DNA from: an uncultured Faecalibacterium sp.
GTDB lineage: Bacteria > Bacillota > Clostridia > Oscillospirales > Ruminococcaceae
Assembly: GCA_934561555.1 (NCBI GenBank)
Contig: CAKTGQ010000012.1
Span: 1-64,000 of the forward strand
DNA: 64,000 nt
Reading direction: 5' to 3'
The notes under the pieces were generated by a model. That model ran no database searches. It saw only the letters and a list, made by a program, of their open reading frames with translations, and had not been told where the DNA came from. Numbering within the stretch: position 1 is the stretch's first letter; every line of letters starts with the position of its first letter. Made by a program: the position numbers and the translations under genes. This document shows positions 14,725 to 24,882 of the stretch, one piece after another.

Positions 14725-17106
14725 TTATAACACCTGCTCACCGTTTTCTTTGTTGCAGTACATCCGGGCATCTGCCTGACGGATGGCCTCGGTCAGGGGC
14801 TGCACATCGCACACCCCGCCGATACTTACCGAAAGCCGTATCTCCGGGTGGCTGGGCACCCGTGCCGCCTGCACGGCGTTCTGCACACGCCGGATGACGC
14901 TTTCCACGCCGTCAGGGCGGTTCTGGGGCATCAGCAGTAAAAATTCATCGCCGCCGTAGCGGATCAGGATATCAGTTTGGCGCAGGCAGCTCTGCATGGC
15001 TGCGGCCACAGTTTGCAGCGCCTCGTCCCCTACCAGATGCCCAAAGCTGTCGTTGACCGACTTGAACTGATCCACATCGATCATGGCTACGCCGCCGTGC
15101 ATCTCGCCCCCGGCAAGGAACTTGTCAAAGTAGCGGCGGGTGTAAGCCCCGGTCAGAGGGTCTATGAAGGCGCTGCGCTCCATGCCGTCGCAGCGGTCCA
15201 GCAGCAGCCGGTGGCCGCCCATATCCAGCCAGCGGCCATCCGTCAGCCGGGTGACCAGTTCCAGCATACAGCCCCTGCCGCCTACCTCGATGTACTTGGA
15301 GATGACAAAGTAGGCTTCCTCGTCCTTGAACTCGATCTTATTCAAAATGGTCTTGCGGGCGTAGGCCTTGGCCGAGATGCAGTTTTCGCACCGGGTATCC
15401 CGGTTCCATACCATGTGGCAGCTGCCGGGCTTTTCGGTCAGGACGCCGTCACTGTCCAGCGCAAGCACCTTGCGGTGCCCCGGGTCCACCAGACGCACCA
15501 CATCAAAGATACCCTGCAGCCGCCGCAGGAAGTGGGCGGGATCTTCCTCCGGGTCGGTGGCGGTCAGCAACTCTGTCTGGTGCTCCACGCGGCACTGTTC
15601 GTCCGTCAGCTGCCCCAGCACATTTACGCAGCGGCGCACCCCGGCACCGCTCCAGATGGTATGCAGTGCCATCCGGTGCAGGTGCGGCTCTCCGTCCCGC
15701 TGCACCATGACCGGCAGCACCACGTCCGGCGCTTCCGGTGTGGCGCGGCTGATGGCCTTGGAAAGCTTGCGCCGGTCCTGCTCGTTCAAAAAGCCAAGTC
15801 CCCTGCCCTGCGCAAAATCAGCCACCGTTTTTTGCTGCATAGGCTCGGCATGGTAGTCATACACGGTCACGCTGCCGGCCAGCAGGTCGTAGTCGAACCG
15901 GATGCCGCCGCACTGGGCGGCGTAGAAATCCGTGCGCTCCTTTTCCTGCTCCAGCAGCAGCTGAGAGTGGTTCTCCCGGGGCAGCGCCTCCCGGTGCAAG
16001 ATCTCCTCAGAAAGGCGGTGGGTCTCCTGCCGGAAACCCCGGTCCCACTCCGAGCGAGTAAGTTCGGTGCGCAGCTGCGCCGAGGACTCCTGCAGGCAGT
16101 CCAGCAGCAGCGGGTTAAAAGCGCCGCACTCGCCGTTCAGGATCATGCGCAGCGCGGTGTCGTGGTCGTAGGCGTGCTTATAGCAGCGCTCGCTGGTCAG
16201 GGCGTCGTACACGTCTGCCAGCGCCACCACCTGCGCCGCAATGGGGATCTCGTCCCCTTTCAGCCGGTCGGGGTAGCCATTGCCGTCCCAGCGCTCGTGG
16301 TGCCAGCGGCAGATGGCATGCGCCACCTGCAAAAGCGGCTCGTCCCGGGCAATGGACTGTCCCAGATCCTGCAGCATCTGCGCACCCGCCACGGTATGGT
16401 CCTTGATGATGGCAAACTCTTCGGCGGTCAGGCGTCCGGGCTTGTTCAGAATTTCCTCCGGGATGACGATCTTGCCGATATCATGCAGCGCCGAGGCGGT
16501 GCTGATGCAGGCAATATCGCTTTCGTCCAGCTGATAACGGTCGGTCTTTTGCGCCAGTCGGTGCAAAAGCAGGTCGGTCAGGGTGCGGATGTGCAGAACA
16601 TGAAGCCCGCTCTCACTGTTGCGGAACTCCACCACATGGCTCAGGATGCTGATCATGAGCACATTGTTGTGCTCTTTTTCGTACACCTGATCGGTGACAA
16701 GGCGGGTGAGCCGCTTTTGCTTGGCGTACAGCATCAGGATATTCTTCACCCTGCGCAGGATCATGATCCGCTCGAAGGGGCGGCGGATATAGTCTGCTAC
16801 ACCCAGATCGTAGGCGCGTTCAATGTTGGCGGTATCCTCTGCCGCCGAGATGACGATGACCGGGATCTCGTCCAACCACGCGTGGTACTTCATCACTCGC
16901 AGCACGTCAAAACCGTCCATGCCCGGCATCATCAGGTCCAGCAGCAGCAGAGAGATATCCGTGCGCTGCCGCATCAGCTCTACCGCCGCTGCGCCGTCCT
17001 CCGCCTCCAGATAGTCATAGCCATCGCCCAGTATCTCCTTGAGCAGGGCACGGTTGATCTCGGAATCATCCGCGATCAGGATCTTCGGTTTCTCGTTCAT
17101 GGCCAT
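14725..17106 (-). CDS. Response regulator with HD-GYP and GGDEF domains
   Basis: About 793-residue cyclic-di-GMP protein. Residues 7-125 are a receiver domain with acidic pair DD, phosphoacceptor Asp in LLLLDLMMPG and an arginine in place of the usual KPF lysine (DYIRRPF). Residues about 150-360 are an HD-GYP phosphodiesterase with SALHDIGK and HHERWDGNGYP. A middle region has PAS-like stretches. The C-terminal 165 residues are a diguanylate cyclase with RYGGDEF and an upstream RxxD (RQTD) inhibitory site. Both making and breaking activities therefore look intact. The start could be 17106 or 17100; an AAGGAG site lies just upstream. No histidine kinase is adjacent. Confidence 0.88.
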   Translation of the reverse strand: MAMNEKPKILIADDSEINRALLKEILGDGYDYLEAEDGAAAVELMRQRTDISLLLLDLMMPGMDGFDVLRVMKYHAWLDEIPVIVISAAEDTANIERAYDLGVADYIRRPFERIMILRRVKNILMLYAKQKRLTRLVTDQVYEKEHNNVLMISILSHVVEFRNSESGLHVLHIRTLTDLLLHRLAQKTDRYQLDESDIACISTASALHDIGKIVIPEEILNKPGRLTAEEFAIIKDHTVAGAQMLQDLGQSIARDEPLLQVAHAICRWHHERWDGNGYPDRLKGDEIPIAAQVVALADVYDALTSERCYKHAYDHDTALRMILNGECGAFNPLLLDCLQESSAQLRTELTRSEWDRGFRQETHRLSEEILHREALPRENHSQLLLEQEKERTDFYAAQCGGIRFDYDLLAGSVTVYDYHAEPMQQKTVADFAQGRGLGFLNEQDRRKLSKAISRATPEAPDVVLPVMVQRDGEPHLHRMALHTIWSGAGVRRCVNVLGQLTDEQCRVEHQTELLTATDPEEDPAHFLRRLQGIFDVVRLVDPGHRKVLALDSDGVLTEKPGSCHMVWNRDTRCENCISAKAYARKTILNKIEFKDEEAYFVISKYIEVGGRGCMLELVTRLTDGRWLDMGGHRLLLDRCDGMERSAFIDPLTGAYTRRYFDKFLAGGEMHGGVAMIDVDQFKSVNDSFGHLVGDEALQTVAAAMQSCLRQTDILIRYGGDEFLLLMPQNRPDGVESVIRRVQNAVQAARVPSHPEIRLSVSIGGVCDVQPLTEAIRQADARMYCNKENGEQVL

Positions 17107-17300
17107 GTTTCTCCTTTTGCGGTGCATCCTTCTGTCCCGGCTCCGCTCCGGGCGCGTCGTCCGCTTTTTATACTCAACTATACTTTAATGGATTCTGCAA
17201 CAAAATGCAAGGCTGCGCGCAGCATTTCTGCCATTTTCCAGCAGTTTCTGCAGGCGTTTTCATCCATGAGCGTATAAATACAGCTTAACCTGTATAGCAA

Positions 17301-17335
17301 AAAGGACTGCTGCGCATAACACGCAGCAGTCCTTT
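17301..17335 (-). terminator. Terminator of the ftsZ/coiled-coil transcript
   Basis: AAAGGACTGCTGCG arms separated by seven bases, followed by TTTTTGC on the minus strand, directly after the coiled-coil gene. The remaining gap (17128-17300) holds only upstream sequence of the GGDEF gene. Confidence 0.75.
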
Positions 17336-17342
17336 CTAAGGT

Positions 17343-17900
17343 TCACTCTTGGGGCATCATGGCATCGAACCAGCCCATCAGCTCCGCAGCCATCTGTTCC
17401 AGCCGAGTCTCCGGCTTCCACGCAGGTTGTGCAGGCTCCGGGGGCAATGCCTGTTCCGGGGCGCAGAGCAGTTCTTCCGTTTCCGGTACAGGATGTTCCG
17501 GTGCAGCCTCGCACTGCGGCGCAGCCTCGGGGACAGTCTCCGGCTGCGCAGGTGCTTCCGGGGCAGTCTGCTGCATGGCAGCAAGGGCAGCCTCGGCTCT
17601 GCGGCAGGCGGCCTCGGCCTGTTCTGCCCGGGCATTGGCCTGTTCCAGCTGCTCCCACGCCTGCTCACAGGCGGCTTCCAGCTCTGCATTATCGTGCTTG
17701 AGGGCAAGCAGAGTGCGCTCAAAGGCAAACATCCGGGTCTGGTACCGGCGCACCTCGGCGCGTGCCGCAGCCAGCTTGCGGCTCAGCTGCTCTGCCTGCG
17801 CCCGGGCGCTTTCCGCCTGTGCTGCGGCAGATGCCTGTACAGCGGCCTGCCGGGCAAATTGTCCGCGCAGGACACCGGTCTCCCGCTCCGTCTGCACCAT
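17343..17900 (-). CDS. Ala/Glu-rich coiled-coil protein downstream of ftsZ
   Basis: 185-residue protein that I do not recognise. Residues about 15-110 form a continuous heptad-rich coiled coil (repeated AQAEQLSRKLAAARAEV-like segments). A Pro/Glu/Ala-rich linker spans about 112-160, and a short amphipathic C-terminal helix LEQMAAELMGWFDAMMPQE follows. There is no signal peptide or membrane segment. The gene starts 80 bp after ftsZ on the same strand and shares its terminator. The plan (coil, disordered linker, short terminal helix) resembles division accessory proteins that bind a membrane or FtsZ partner, but that is inference from position and layout only. Confidence 0.6.
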   Translation of the reverse strand: MVQTERETGVLRGQFARQAAVQASAAAQAESARAQAEQLSRKLAAARAEVRRYQTRMFAFERTLLALKHDNAELEAACEQAWEQLEQANARAEQAEAACRRAEAALAAMQQTAPEAPAQPETVPEAAPQCEAAPEHPVPETEELLCAPEQALPPEPAQPAWKPETRLEQMAAELMGWFDAMMPQE

Positions 17901-17979
17901 GATGCCCTCCCATGCACACCTTGCATGGGGCTTTCGCTGACCGCATGGGCGCAGCTGCCAGCCCCATTGTAGCCTGTTA

Positions 17980-19155
<1,176 letters not shown>

Positions 19156-19235
19156 AACTTTGTCCTCCATCGGGTTTTTATGTGGAACTGCGCACAAACC
19201 GCACAGAAATTATCTTACAATACTTATATAACAGT

Positions 19236-19264
19236 ATCGTATCATCTTTTTGCTCCGATTGCAA
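19236..19264 (-). promoter_or_regulatory. Promoter of ftsZ
   Basis: On the minus strand TTGCAA (19259-19264) and TACGAT (19236-19241) are 17 bp apart. The -35 is at the very end of murA, so ftsZ can be expressed apart from the upstream wall genes. Confidence 0.65.
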
Positions 19265-19265
19265 G

Positions 19266-20573
19266 TCAAATTTGCTTTTTCGTGGGTGTTTTTTTCTTAA
19301 CCCCACTCCGGGCGGGTATTTCCTGCCAAATCTGTGCGCCCAGCCCCGCCAAAAGCCGGTCAAGGTCCGCATACCCGCGCCGGATAAACTCCACTCCGCC
19401 AAGGCGGCTGCTGCCCCGGGCAGCCAGCGCCGCAAGTACCAGCGCCGCCCCGCCGCGCAGGTCCGGCGCGGTCAATTTTGCCCCGTGCAGCGCCCCGGCG
19501 GGCTGCACATACAGGGTGCGCTCTGCCACCCGGACGTTCGCCCCCAGCGCCGCAAAACCCTCCGCGCAGGCAAAGCGGTTTTCAAACACCCTGTCCTGCA
19601 AGCGGCTTTCGCTCTGTGCGCAGAGCATCACCGCCGCCAGCAGCGGGGCGGCGTCTGTGGCAAGGCCGGGATAGGGGCCGGTGTGCACATTTCCCGCGCC
19701 GCGCAGCGCCCCGAACCGTGAAATGGCGGCAGCATCGCGCGCCCGCTCTACGGCGCAGCCCATTTGTTCCAGAATTTCCAGCAACGGCGCATACAGCCCG
19801 GGTGCGCAGCCCGCCAGTTCTACCCTGCCGCCCGCTGCTGCCGCCGCACAGGCCAGCGTAGAGGCGATGATGCGGTCTGCCACCGGCGCAAAGGTGCAGC
19901 CCGCAAGGCAGCGCCTTCCCTGCACCCGGATGGTGTCGGTGCCCGCACCCTCTACGCTGCCGCCGCAGGCGTTGAGGAAATCGGCAAGATCTGCGATCTC
20001 CGGTTCTTTTGCTGCGCCATGCAGCACGGTCTGCCCCTGCGCCGTGGCAGCGGCCAGCAGCAGCGTTTCGGTAGCGCCCACGCTGGGAAAGGTAAGACAA
20101 ATTTCTGCGCCCCGCAGCCCCGCCGGAGCGTACAAAGTAAGCTGTCCGGGCGCTGCGGGCAGCTGCCGCACGCCCATCTGCGCCAGCCCCTGCAAATGCA
20201 GGTCGATGGGTCTTGCCCCGATGCGGCATCCCCCGGGCAGCACGGTGCTTACCCGCCCCAGCCGTGCCAGCAGCGGCGCGCAAAACAGGATGGACGCCCG
20301 CATCCGGCCTGCGGCTTCCGGTGCAAGGTCGGTGCGCATGGGCTGCCCCTGCACGGTCAGTGCTGCGCCCTGCCAGCCCGCCGTGCAGCCTACGCCCCGC
20401 AGCAGGGTAAGGCAGTCCTCCACATCGGTCAGGCGCGGCACATTTTGCAGCCGCACCGGTCCGCTGCACAGCAGCGCAGCTGCCAGCAGCGGCAGCACAC
20501 TGTTTTTGGCCGCAGGCACTTCCACCCTGCCCTGCAAAGGCCGCCCGCCCGTAATGATCCAATCCCCAGCCAT
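19266..20573 (-). CDS. murA: UDP-N-acetylglucosamine 1-carboxyvinyltransferase
   Basis: 435-residue enzyme for the first committed step of peptidoglycan synthesis. The start at 20573 gives MAGDWIITGGRPLQG, matching the family N-terminus; longer frames run into an upstream hairpin. The PEP/UDP-GlcNAc site AAKNSVLP is at about residue 21, and the catalytic cysteine (fosfomycin target) is in LPGGCRIGARPIDLH at about 114. The sequence is unusually rich in Ala, Gly and Arg and diverges from typical MurA, but the key residues are kept. It lies between ftsW and ftsZ. Confidence 0.92.
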   Translation of the reverse strand: MAGDWIITGGRPLQGRVEVPAAKNSVLPLLAAALLCSGPVRLQNVPRLTDVEDCLTLLRGVGCTAGWQGAALTVQGQPMRTDLAPEAAGRMRASILFCAPLLARLGRVSTVLPGGCRIGARPIDLHLQGLAQMGVRQLPAAPGQLTLYAPAGLRGAEICLTFPSVGATETLLLAAATAQGQTVLHGAAKEPEIADLADFLNACGGSVEGAGTDTIRVQGRRCLAGCTFAPVADRIIASTLACAAAAAGGRVELAGCAPGLYAPLLEILEQMGCAVERARDAAAISRFGALRGAGNVHTGPYPGLATDAAPLLAAVMLCAQSESRLQDRVFENRFACAEGFAALGANVRVAERTLYVQPAGALHGAKLTAPDLRGGAALVLAALAARGSSRLGGVEFIRRGYADLDRLLAGLGAQIWQEIPARSGVKKKTPTKKQI

Positions 20574-20689
20574 GCCAAGACCCCCGTTCTGCAAAAGATA
20601 CCCCATGGTATGCAAAACGAGGGTCTTTGGTCAAAGAAATACACCGGAAACGGCTTTCCCGCTGTCTGCGGGATTTGTCCGGTCATTTG

Positions 20690-20750
20690 TCCGCTTTTTC
20701 CCGGTATTTTCGCGCCGTTCCTGCCCCGCTGCGGCAGGAAATACCGGTCT
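20690..20750 (-). terminator. Long hairpin after ftsW
   Basis: CCGGTATTT and AAATACCGG outer arms enclose an inner CCTGCC/GGCAGG pair, with a short AAAAAG rather than a U-tract on the far side. It may stabilise the ftsW 3' end or lower murA readthrough. A second imperfect hairpin built on GGGTCTT/GACCCTC arms lies at 20560-20625 just before murA. Confidence 0.45.
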
Positions 20751-20753
20751 TTA

Positions 20754-21884
20754 TCAGCTTTCGCCCCGGGAGACGGAAAGCACGATGCCCATCTCGCCCA
20801 GCAGCATCATCAGGCTGGTGCCGCCGGAGGAGAAAAAGGGCAGACTGATGCCGGTGTTTGGGATGGTATTGGTGACCACCGCGATGTTCAGCACCGCCTG
20901 CAATGCTACCTGCACCACAAAACCCACCACCAGCAGTGCGCCGAACCGGTCCGGCGCGTGCGCCGCCAGCGTGATGCCCCGCCACAGCAGCGCGCTGAAC
21001 AGCAGAATGACCGCACACGCACCCAGAAAGCCCAGCTCCTCGCAGAGGATGGAAAAGATAAAGTCGTTCTGCGGCTCGGGCACGAACAGATGTTTCTGGC
21101 GGCTGTTGCCCAGCCCCAGCCCCGCCGCCCCGCCGGAGCCGATGGCGTACAGGCTCTGGATGGTCTGGTGTCCGTCCCCCAGCGGATCGGCAAAGGGGTC
21201 CAGCCACGAATTGAGCCGGTCGGCGGCGTAGGGCACCAGTTCCGGCATGAGCACGATGGCCGTGCCGATGGCGGCAGCGCCGCCCGCCCCTGCCAGCATG
21301 AACCACCGCAGCCCAGTGCCGCCCACGAACATGAGCACCGCGCCGATGCTCAAAATTAGCACCGTGCCGGAAAGGTGGGGTTCCAGCAGCATGAGCACCG
21401 CCACCACCCCCAGCACCAGCGCAAAGGGCACTACCCCCACCGCAAAGCTGCCCATGCGGTCGTGGTTCAGGGCGATGATGTGTGCAAATACCAGCACCAC
21501 CGCAAATTTGGCGATCTCGCTGGGCTGTAATGTGCCCAGCCCTGGCAGCACCAGCCAGCGCTTGCAGCCGTTATACTCCGGCATGAACAGCACCGCCGTC
21601 AGCAGCACCAGCGAGAGCGCCAGCAGCGGCCACGCCAGCTTGTGATAGATGTGGTAGTCCACCCGGCTGGCCGTCCACATAGCTCCCAGCCCCATGGCGG
21701 CGTACAGCAGCTGCGGCCGCACATAGGCAAAGGCGTCCTGCCGCCGGTACAGCGCCACCGCGCTGCTGGCGCTGCACAACATCACCAGCCCAAAGGCTAC
21801 CAGCGTGAGCACCAGCACCAGAAAGGGCAGGTCCATGGGCGGCAGCGGCCGCAGCAGCCCTTTGCGGGCAGCAGTTCTGTGCAA
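20754..21884 (-). CDS. ftsW: SEDS family peptidoglycan glycosyltransferase FtsW/RodA
   Basis: 376-residue polytopic membrane protein of the SEDS family, which polymerises lipid II with a class B PBP. Ten hydrophobic segments are discernible. Signature blocks are LGTLQPSEIAKFAVVL (about residue 118), the extracellular PEYNGCKRWL loop and a C-terminal GSGGAAGLGLGNSRQKHLFVPEPQ region holding the functional loop. The divergent neighbour is a class B transpeptidase, the expected partner, and murA and ftsZ follow on the same strand, which favours FtsW over RodA. Confidence 0.9.
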   Translation of the reverse strand: MHRTAARKGLLRPLPPMDLPFLVLVLTLVAFGLVMLCSASSAVALYRRQDAFAYVRPQLLYAAMGLGAMWTASRVDYHIYHKLAWPLLALSLVLLTAVLFMPEYNGCKRWLVLPGLGTLQPSEIAKFAVVLVFAHIIALNHDRMGSFAVGVVPFALVLGVVAVLMLLEPHLSGTVLILSIGAVLMFVGGTGLRWFMLAGAGGAAAIGTAIVLMPELVPYAADRLNSWLDPFADPLGDGHQTIQSLYAIGSGGAAGLGLGNSRQKHLFVPEPQNDFIFSILCEELGFLGACAVILLFSALLWRGITLAAHAPDRFGALLVVGFVVQVALQAVLNIAVVTNTIPNTGISLPFFSSGGTSLMMLLGEMGIVLSVSRGES

Positions 21885-21985
21885 TCCCGGTCACCTCCGT
21901 TTCTGTTATTGTACGCGGGTGCGGGGGCGGTTAGTCATACAAGCTGCTGCCGGGCGCATAAACTGCCCGCAAAGGGGGTGCTGCC

Positions 21986-23869
21986 ATGCGCGGCTCAAAA
22001 CCCATGGACGCCCTGCGCACTTTGCCGGAGCGGGCGTTCCGCCTGCGGGCGCGGCTCATTGCGGTGGGGCTGTGCGCCATCTGCTTTGCAGGGCTCATCG
22101 GGCGGCTGTTCTGGCTGCAATTATGCACCGGCGGCTGGTACACCCAGCGGGCGCTGGGGCAGCAGCTGCGGGACACCGTTGTGCCCGCCGACCGGGGCAA
22201 AATATACAGCGCCGATGGTGCGCTGCTTGCCGCTAACAGCAGCTGCTGGACCCTGCGTGCCAGCCCCCGGGAGATGCCGGAGGATAAGCTTGCCCTTGCC
22301 GCCAAGAGGCTTGCGGAGATCCTGGAATTGGACGAAGCAAAGCTGCTGGAAAAGTTCAGCGACCGGCGCTCCAACGACTGCCTTCTGCGCTACCGGGTAG
22401 AGCGGGAAACCGCCGATGCCGTGCGGGATTTCTGCGCGGCGAACGGCATTACCGGCGTGCGCATCAATCAGGACTCCAAGCGCTGGTACCCGCAGGGGGA
22501 GTTTCTGGCCTCGGTGCTGGGCTTCACCAACGTGGACAACGCCGGGGTCAGCGGGCTGGAACTGAAATACAACGACACCCTTACCGGGCAGAATGGGGTA
22601 GTGCTGACCGCCGTGAACGCATGGGGCTACACGCTGGCGCAGAGCTACGAGACCGAACTCGCCCCTGTGGAGGGCAGCGGACTGCGGCTGACCATTGATG
22701 CAAATATTCAACATTACCTTGAAAATGCGTTGAATTATGCGGTGCAGGAGCATCATGTAGCCGCCCGCAGCGTGGGCATCGTGATGGAGGTGAACACCGG
22801 AGCAGTGCTGGCCATGGCTACCACCCCGGCCTACGACCCCAACCAGCCCCGGGTCATCGCCAACAAGACCGCACGCGCCGCCGTGGATGCCCTTTCCGGT
22901 AAAGAACGCGCCGCCGCCTTGCAGCTGGCGCAGCAGACCCAGTGGCGCAACAAGGCAGTAAGCGACCTGTACGAGCCGGGCAGCGTGTTCAAGCTCATCA
23001 CCTGCGCGGCGGCACTGGATGCCGGTGCCATCACCCGGCACTCCACCTTTTACTGCGGGGACTCCATCTCGGTAGCGGGCACCCGCTTCCACTGCGCCAA
23101 CCACAAGCGCCACGGCAGCCAGACCGTGACCCAAGCGCTGGAAAACTCCTGCAATCAGAGCTTCATCCAGATCGGGGCGCGGCTGGGCAAGCAGGCTTTC
23201 TGCGATTATTTTGCCGCTTTCGGCCTACGGGAACCCACCGGCATCGACCTGCCCGCCGAGCCGAAAAAGAGCCTGTACTACACCGCCGACCGCATGGGAC
23301 CGGTAGAGTTGGCCTCCTGCGCCTTCGGACAGAGCAGCAAGATCTCCTATCTGGAAATGGCTGCTGCCGTCTGCGCGGTGGTAAACGGCGGGCGTCTGAT
23401 GCAGCCGTATCTGGTATCGGATATCCTTGCGCCGGACGGCAGCGTTTTGCAGCACAACGCCCCGGTGTGCAAGCGGCAGGTGATCCAACCCGCAACCTCC
23501 GCCGCCATGCGGGAGATGATGGAGGCGGTGGTGCTGTACGGCGGCGGGCGCAACGCGCAGATCGCGGGCTACCGGGTGGGCGGCAAAAGCGGCACCAGCC
23601 AGAAGCTGGACAGCGCCGACGATAAAGCCCGCATCGCCAGCTTTGTGGCAGTGGCACCCATTGACGACCCGCAGTTTTTGTGTCTGGTCTGTCTGGATGA
23701 GCCACACAGCTGGACCACCGCCGGCGGCAGTCTTTCGGCACCGGTCTGTGCCGAAGTGCTGGAGCAGACACTGGTGTACAAAGGCATCCCCCGGGCAGCG
23801 GACACCGGCAGCGCAGACGCGCAAGCCGCTGCCCTGCCCGCCGATGGGGACAGCTTTGATGGGGCGTAG
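21986..23869 (+). CDS. Class B penicillin-binding protein (FtsI/PBP2-like transpeptidase)
   Basis: 627-residue septal-type D,D-transpeptidase. One membrane anchor lies at residues 24-45 (LIAVGLCAICFAGLIGRLFWLQL), followed by the pedestal region DTVVPADRGKIYSADG. Catalytic motifs are SxxK in EPGSVFKLIT (about residue 335), SxN in ENSCNQSF (about 388) and KSG in GGKSGTSQK (about 535). No PASTA domain is present. The gene is divergent from ftsW with 101 bp between starts, and the two proteins would act as a glycosyltransferase/transpeptidase pair. A SpoVD-like sporulation paralogue is possible by sequence class but the division context argues for FtsI. Confidence 0.9.
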   Translation: MRGSKPMDALRTLPERAFRLRARLIAVGLCAICFAGLIGRLFWLQLCTGGWYTQRALGQQLRDTVVPADRGKIYSADGALLAANSSCWTLRASPREMPEDKLALAAKRLAEILELDEAKLLEKFSDRRSNDCLLRYRVERETADAVRDFCAANGITGVRINQDSKRWYPQGEFLASVLGFTNVDNAGVSGLELKYNDTLTGQNGVVLTAVNAWGYTLAQSYETELAPVEGSGLRLTIDANIQHYLENALNYAVQEHHVAARSVGIVMEVNTGAVLAMATTPAYDPNQPRVIANKTARAAVDALSGKERAAALQLAQQTQWRNKAVSDLYEPGSVFKLITCAAALDAGAITRHSTFYCGDSISVAGTRFHCANHKRHGSQTVTQALENSCNQSFIQIGARLGKQAFCDYFAAFGLREPTGIDLPAEPKKSLYYTADRMGPVELASCAFGQSSKISYLEMAAAVCAVVNGGRLMQPYLVSDILAPDGSVLQHNAPVCKRQVIQPATSAAMREMMEAVVLYGGGRNAQIAGYRVGGKSGTSQKLDSADDKARIASFVAVAPIDDPQFLCLVCLDEPHSWTTAGGSLSAPVCAEVLEQTLVYKGIPRAADTGSADAQAAALPADGDSFDGA

Positions 23870-23875
23870 ATACAA

Positions 23876-23917
23876 CAAAGGCTGCTGCACAAGCAATGTG
23901 CAGCAGCCTTTGAAAAA
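23876..23917. terminator. Bidirectional terminator between the PBP gene and xpt
   Basis: CAAAGGCTGCTGCAC (23876-23890) and GTGCAGCAGCCTTTG (23898-23912) form a perfect stem with A/T-rich flanks on both sides, between convergent genes. Confidence 0.75.
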
Positions 23918-23923
23918 ACTGAT

Positions 23924-24517
23924 TTAGTTCTGATTCGGCTGGGGGCGGAAAGTGATCTCGCCGGTGGTGCTGTCCATGGCGTCCACGATGGCAAGGCTTT
24001 CCAGCTGGATGCCCTTGCTGCGGATCAGCTCGCCGCCCTGCTGGAAGCCCTTTTCCACAGCGATACCGATGCCCTCTACGGTGGCACCGGCTTCCTCGGC
24101 CAGCTCCAGCAGACCCATCAGGGCGCAGCCGTTGGCCAGAAAATCGTCGATGATCAGCACATGATCCTCCGGGGTGAGGAACTTTTTGGAAACGATGACG
24201 TTGTAGATCTTTTTGTGGGTGAAGGACTGGATCTGGGTCTTGTAGTTGTCGTAGTCCAGATTGATGCTCATGGATTTTTTGGCAAACACCACCGGCACGT
24301 TCAGCTCGCTGGCCACCACAGCCGCAATGCCAATGCCGCTGGCCTCGATGGTGAGCACCTTGTTGATGGTCTTGCCTGCAAACAGGCGCTTCCACTCCCG
24401 TGCCATCTCGCGGAACAGCGGGATGTCCATCTGGTGGTTGATAAAGCTGTCCACCTTGAGCACGTTGCCCTCGCGCACAATGCCGTCCTTGCGGATACGA
24501 TCTTCCAGCATCTTCAT
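23924..24517 (-). CDS. xpt: Xanthine phosphoribosyltransferase
   Basis: 197-residue purine salvage enzyme converting xanthine and PRPP to XMP. The start at 24517 ([21 protein letters not shown]) has GGAGG 9 bp upstream; a 64-codon longer frame runs through the leader. The PRPP loop is [16 protein letters not shown] (about residue 126), the Xpt form of the type I PRTase motif. Length matches the 194-residue Bacillus enzyme. Transcribed alone from a good promoter with a leader of about 118 nt in which I see no purine riboswitch. Confidence 0.92.
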   Translation of the reverse strand: MKMLEDRIRKDGIVREGNVLKVDSFINHQMDIPLFREMAREWKRLFAGKTINKVLTIEASGIGIAAVVASELNVPVVFAKKSMSINLDYDNYKTQIQSFTHKKIYNVIVSKKFLTPEDHVLIIDDFLANGCALMGLLELAEEAGATVEGIGIAVEKGFQQGGELIRSKGIQLESLAIVDAMDSTTGEITFRPQPNQN

Positions 24518-24635
24518 AAAATATATCCTCCAACCCTTGCAGGTGCGTTTTCTGCCTCCGGCTCGCCCGCCGCGAAAAGCACCCGCCTGTTTTCCATTCC
24601 CGGGTGCGCGCCACACGCACCCATCATATAATGTT
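24518..24635 (-). promoter_or_regulatory. Structured xpt leader, type unknown
   Basis: About 118 nt of leader contain a GGGTGCG/CGCACCC hairpin and a second GC-rich stem-loop before the ribosome site. The conserved loops of the guanine/adenine riboswitch are not found. It may still be regulatory. Confidence 0.35.
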
Positions 24636-24641
24636 TCACCT

Positions 24642-24670
24642 AGTATACCGGAAGCACCCCGCTTTGACAA
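24642..24670 (-). promoter_or_regulatory. Promoter of xpt
   Basis: On the minus strand TTGTCA (24665-24670) and TATACT (24642-24647) are separated by 17 bp. Confidence 0.75.
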
Positions 24671-24796
24671 GGGGTTTTCTTGCCAAAATTCGTAAAAATA
24701 CGGCACCAAACCTCTTCGTTTTTTCTAAAAGTATGACCTTGTCCAAAAATACCGAAACTTCGTGAGGTTGTCGGGTCATTTTTGGATTATCCTCCC

Positions 24797-24824
24797 TTGT
24801 TCTTTCGCGGTTTTTGAGTATACT
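24797..24824 (+). promoter_or_regulatory. Promoter of the patatin-like gene
   Basis: TTGTTC (24797-24802) and TATACT (24819-24824) are 16 bp apart, about 60 bp upstream of the start codon; a GAGGAGG ribosome site lies near 24869. Confidence 0.6.
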
Positions 24825-24882
24825 ATTCTTGTAGGAGAAGGGTAATATCCGGGATTTTTGACCGGACGAGGAGGAAAATGGT

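Noticed and set aside
24518..24640. Guanine riboswitch upstream of xpt
   Set aside because: The conserved core sequences of the purine aptamer are absent.
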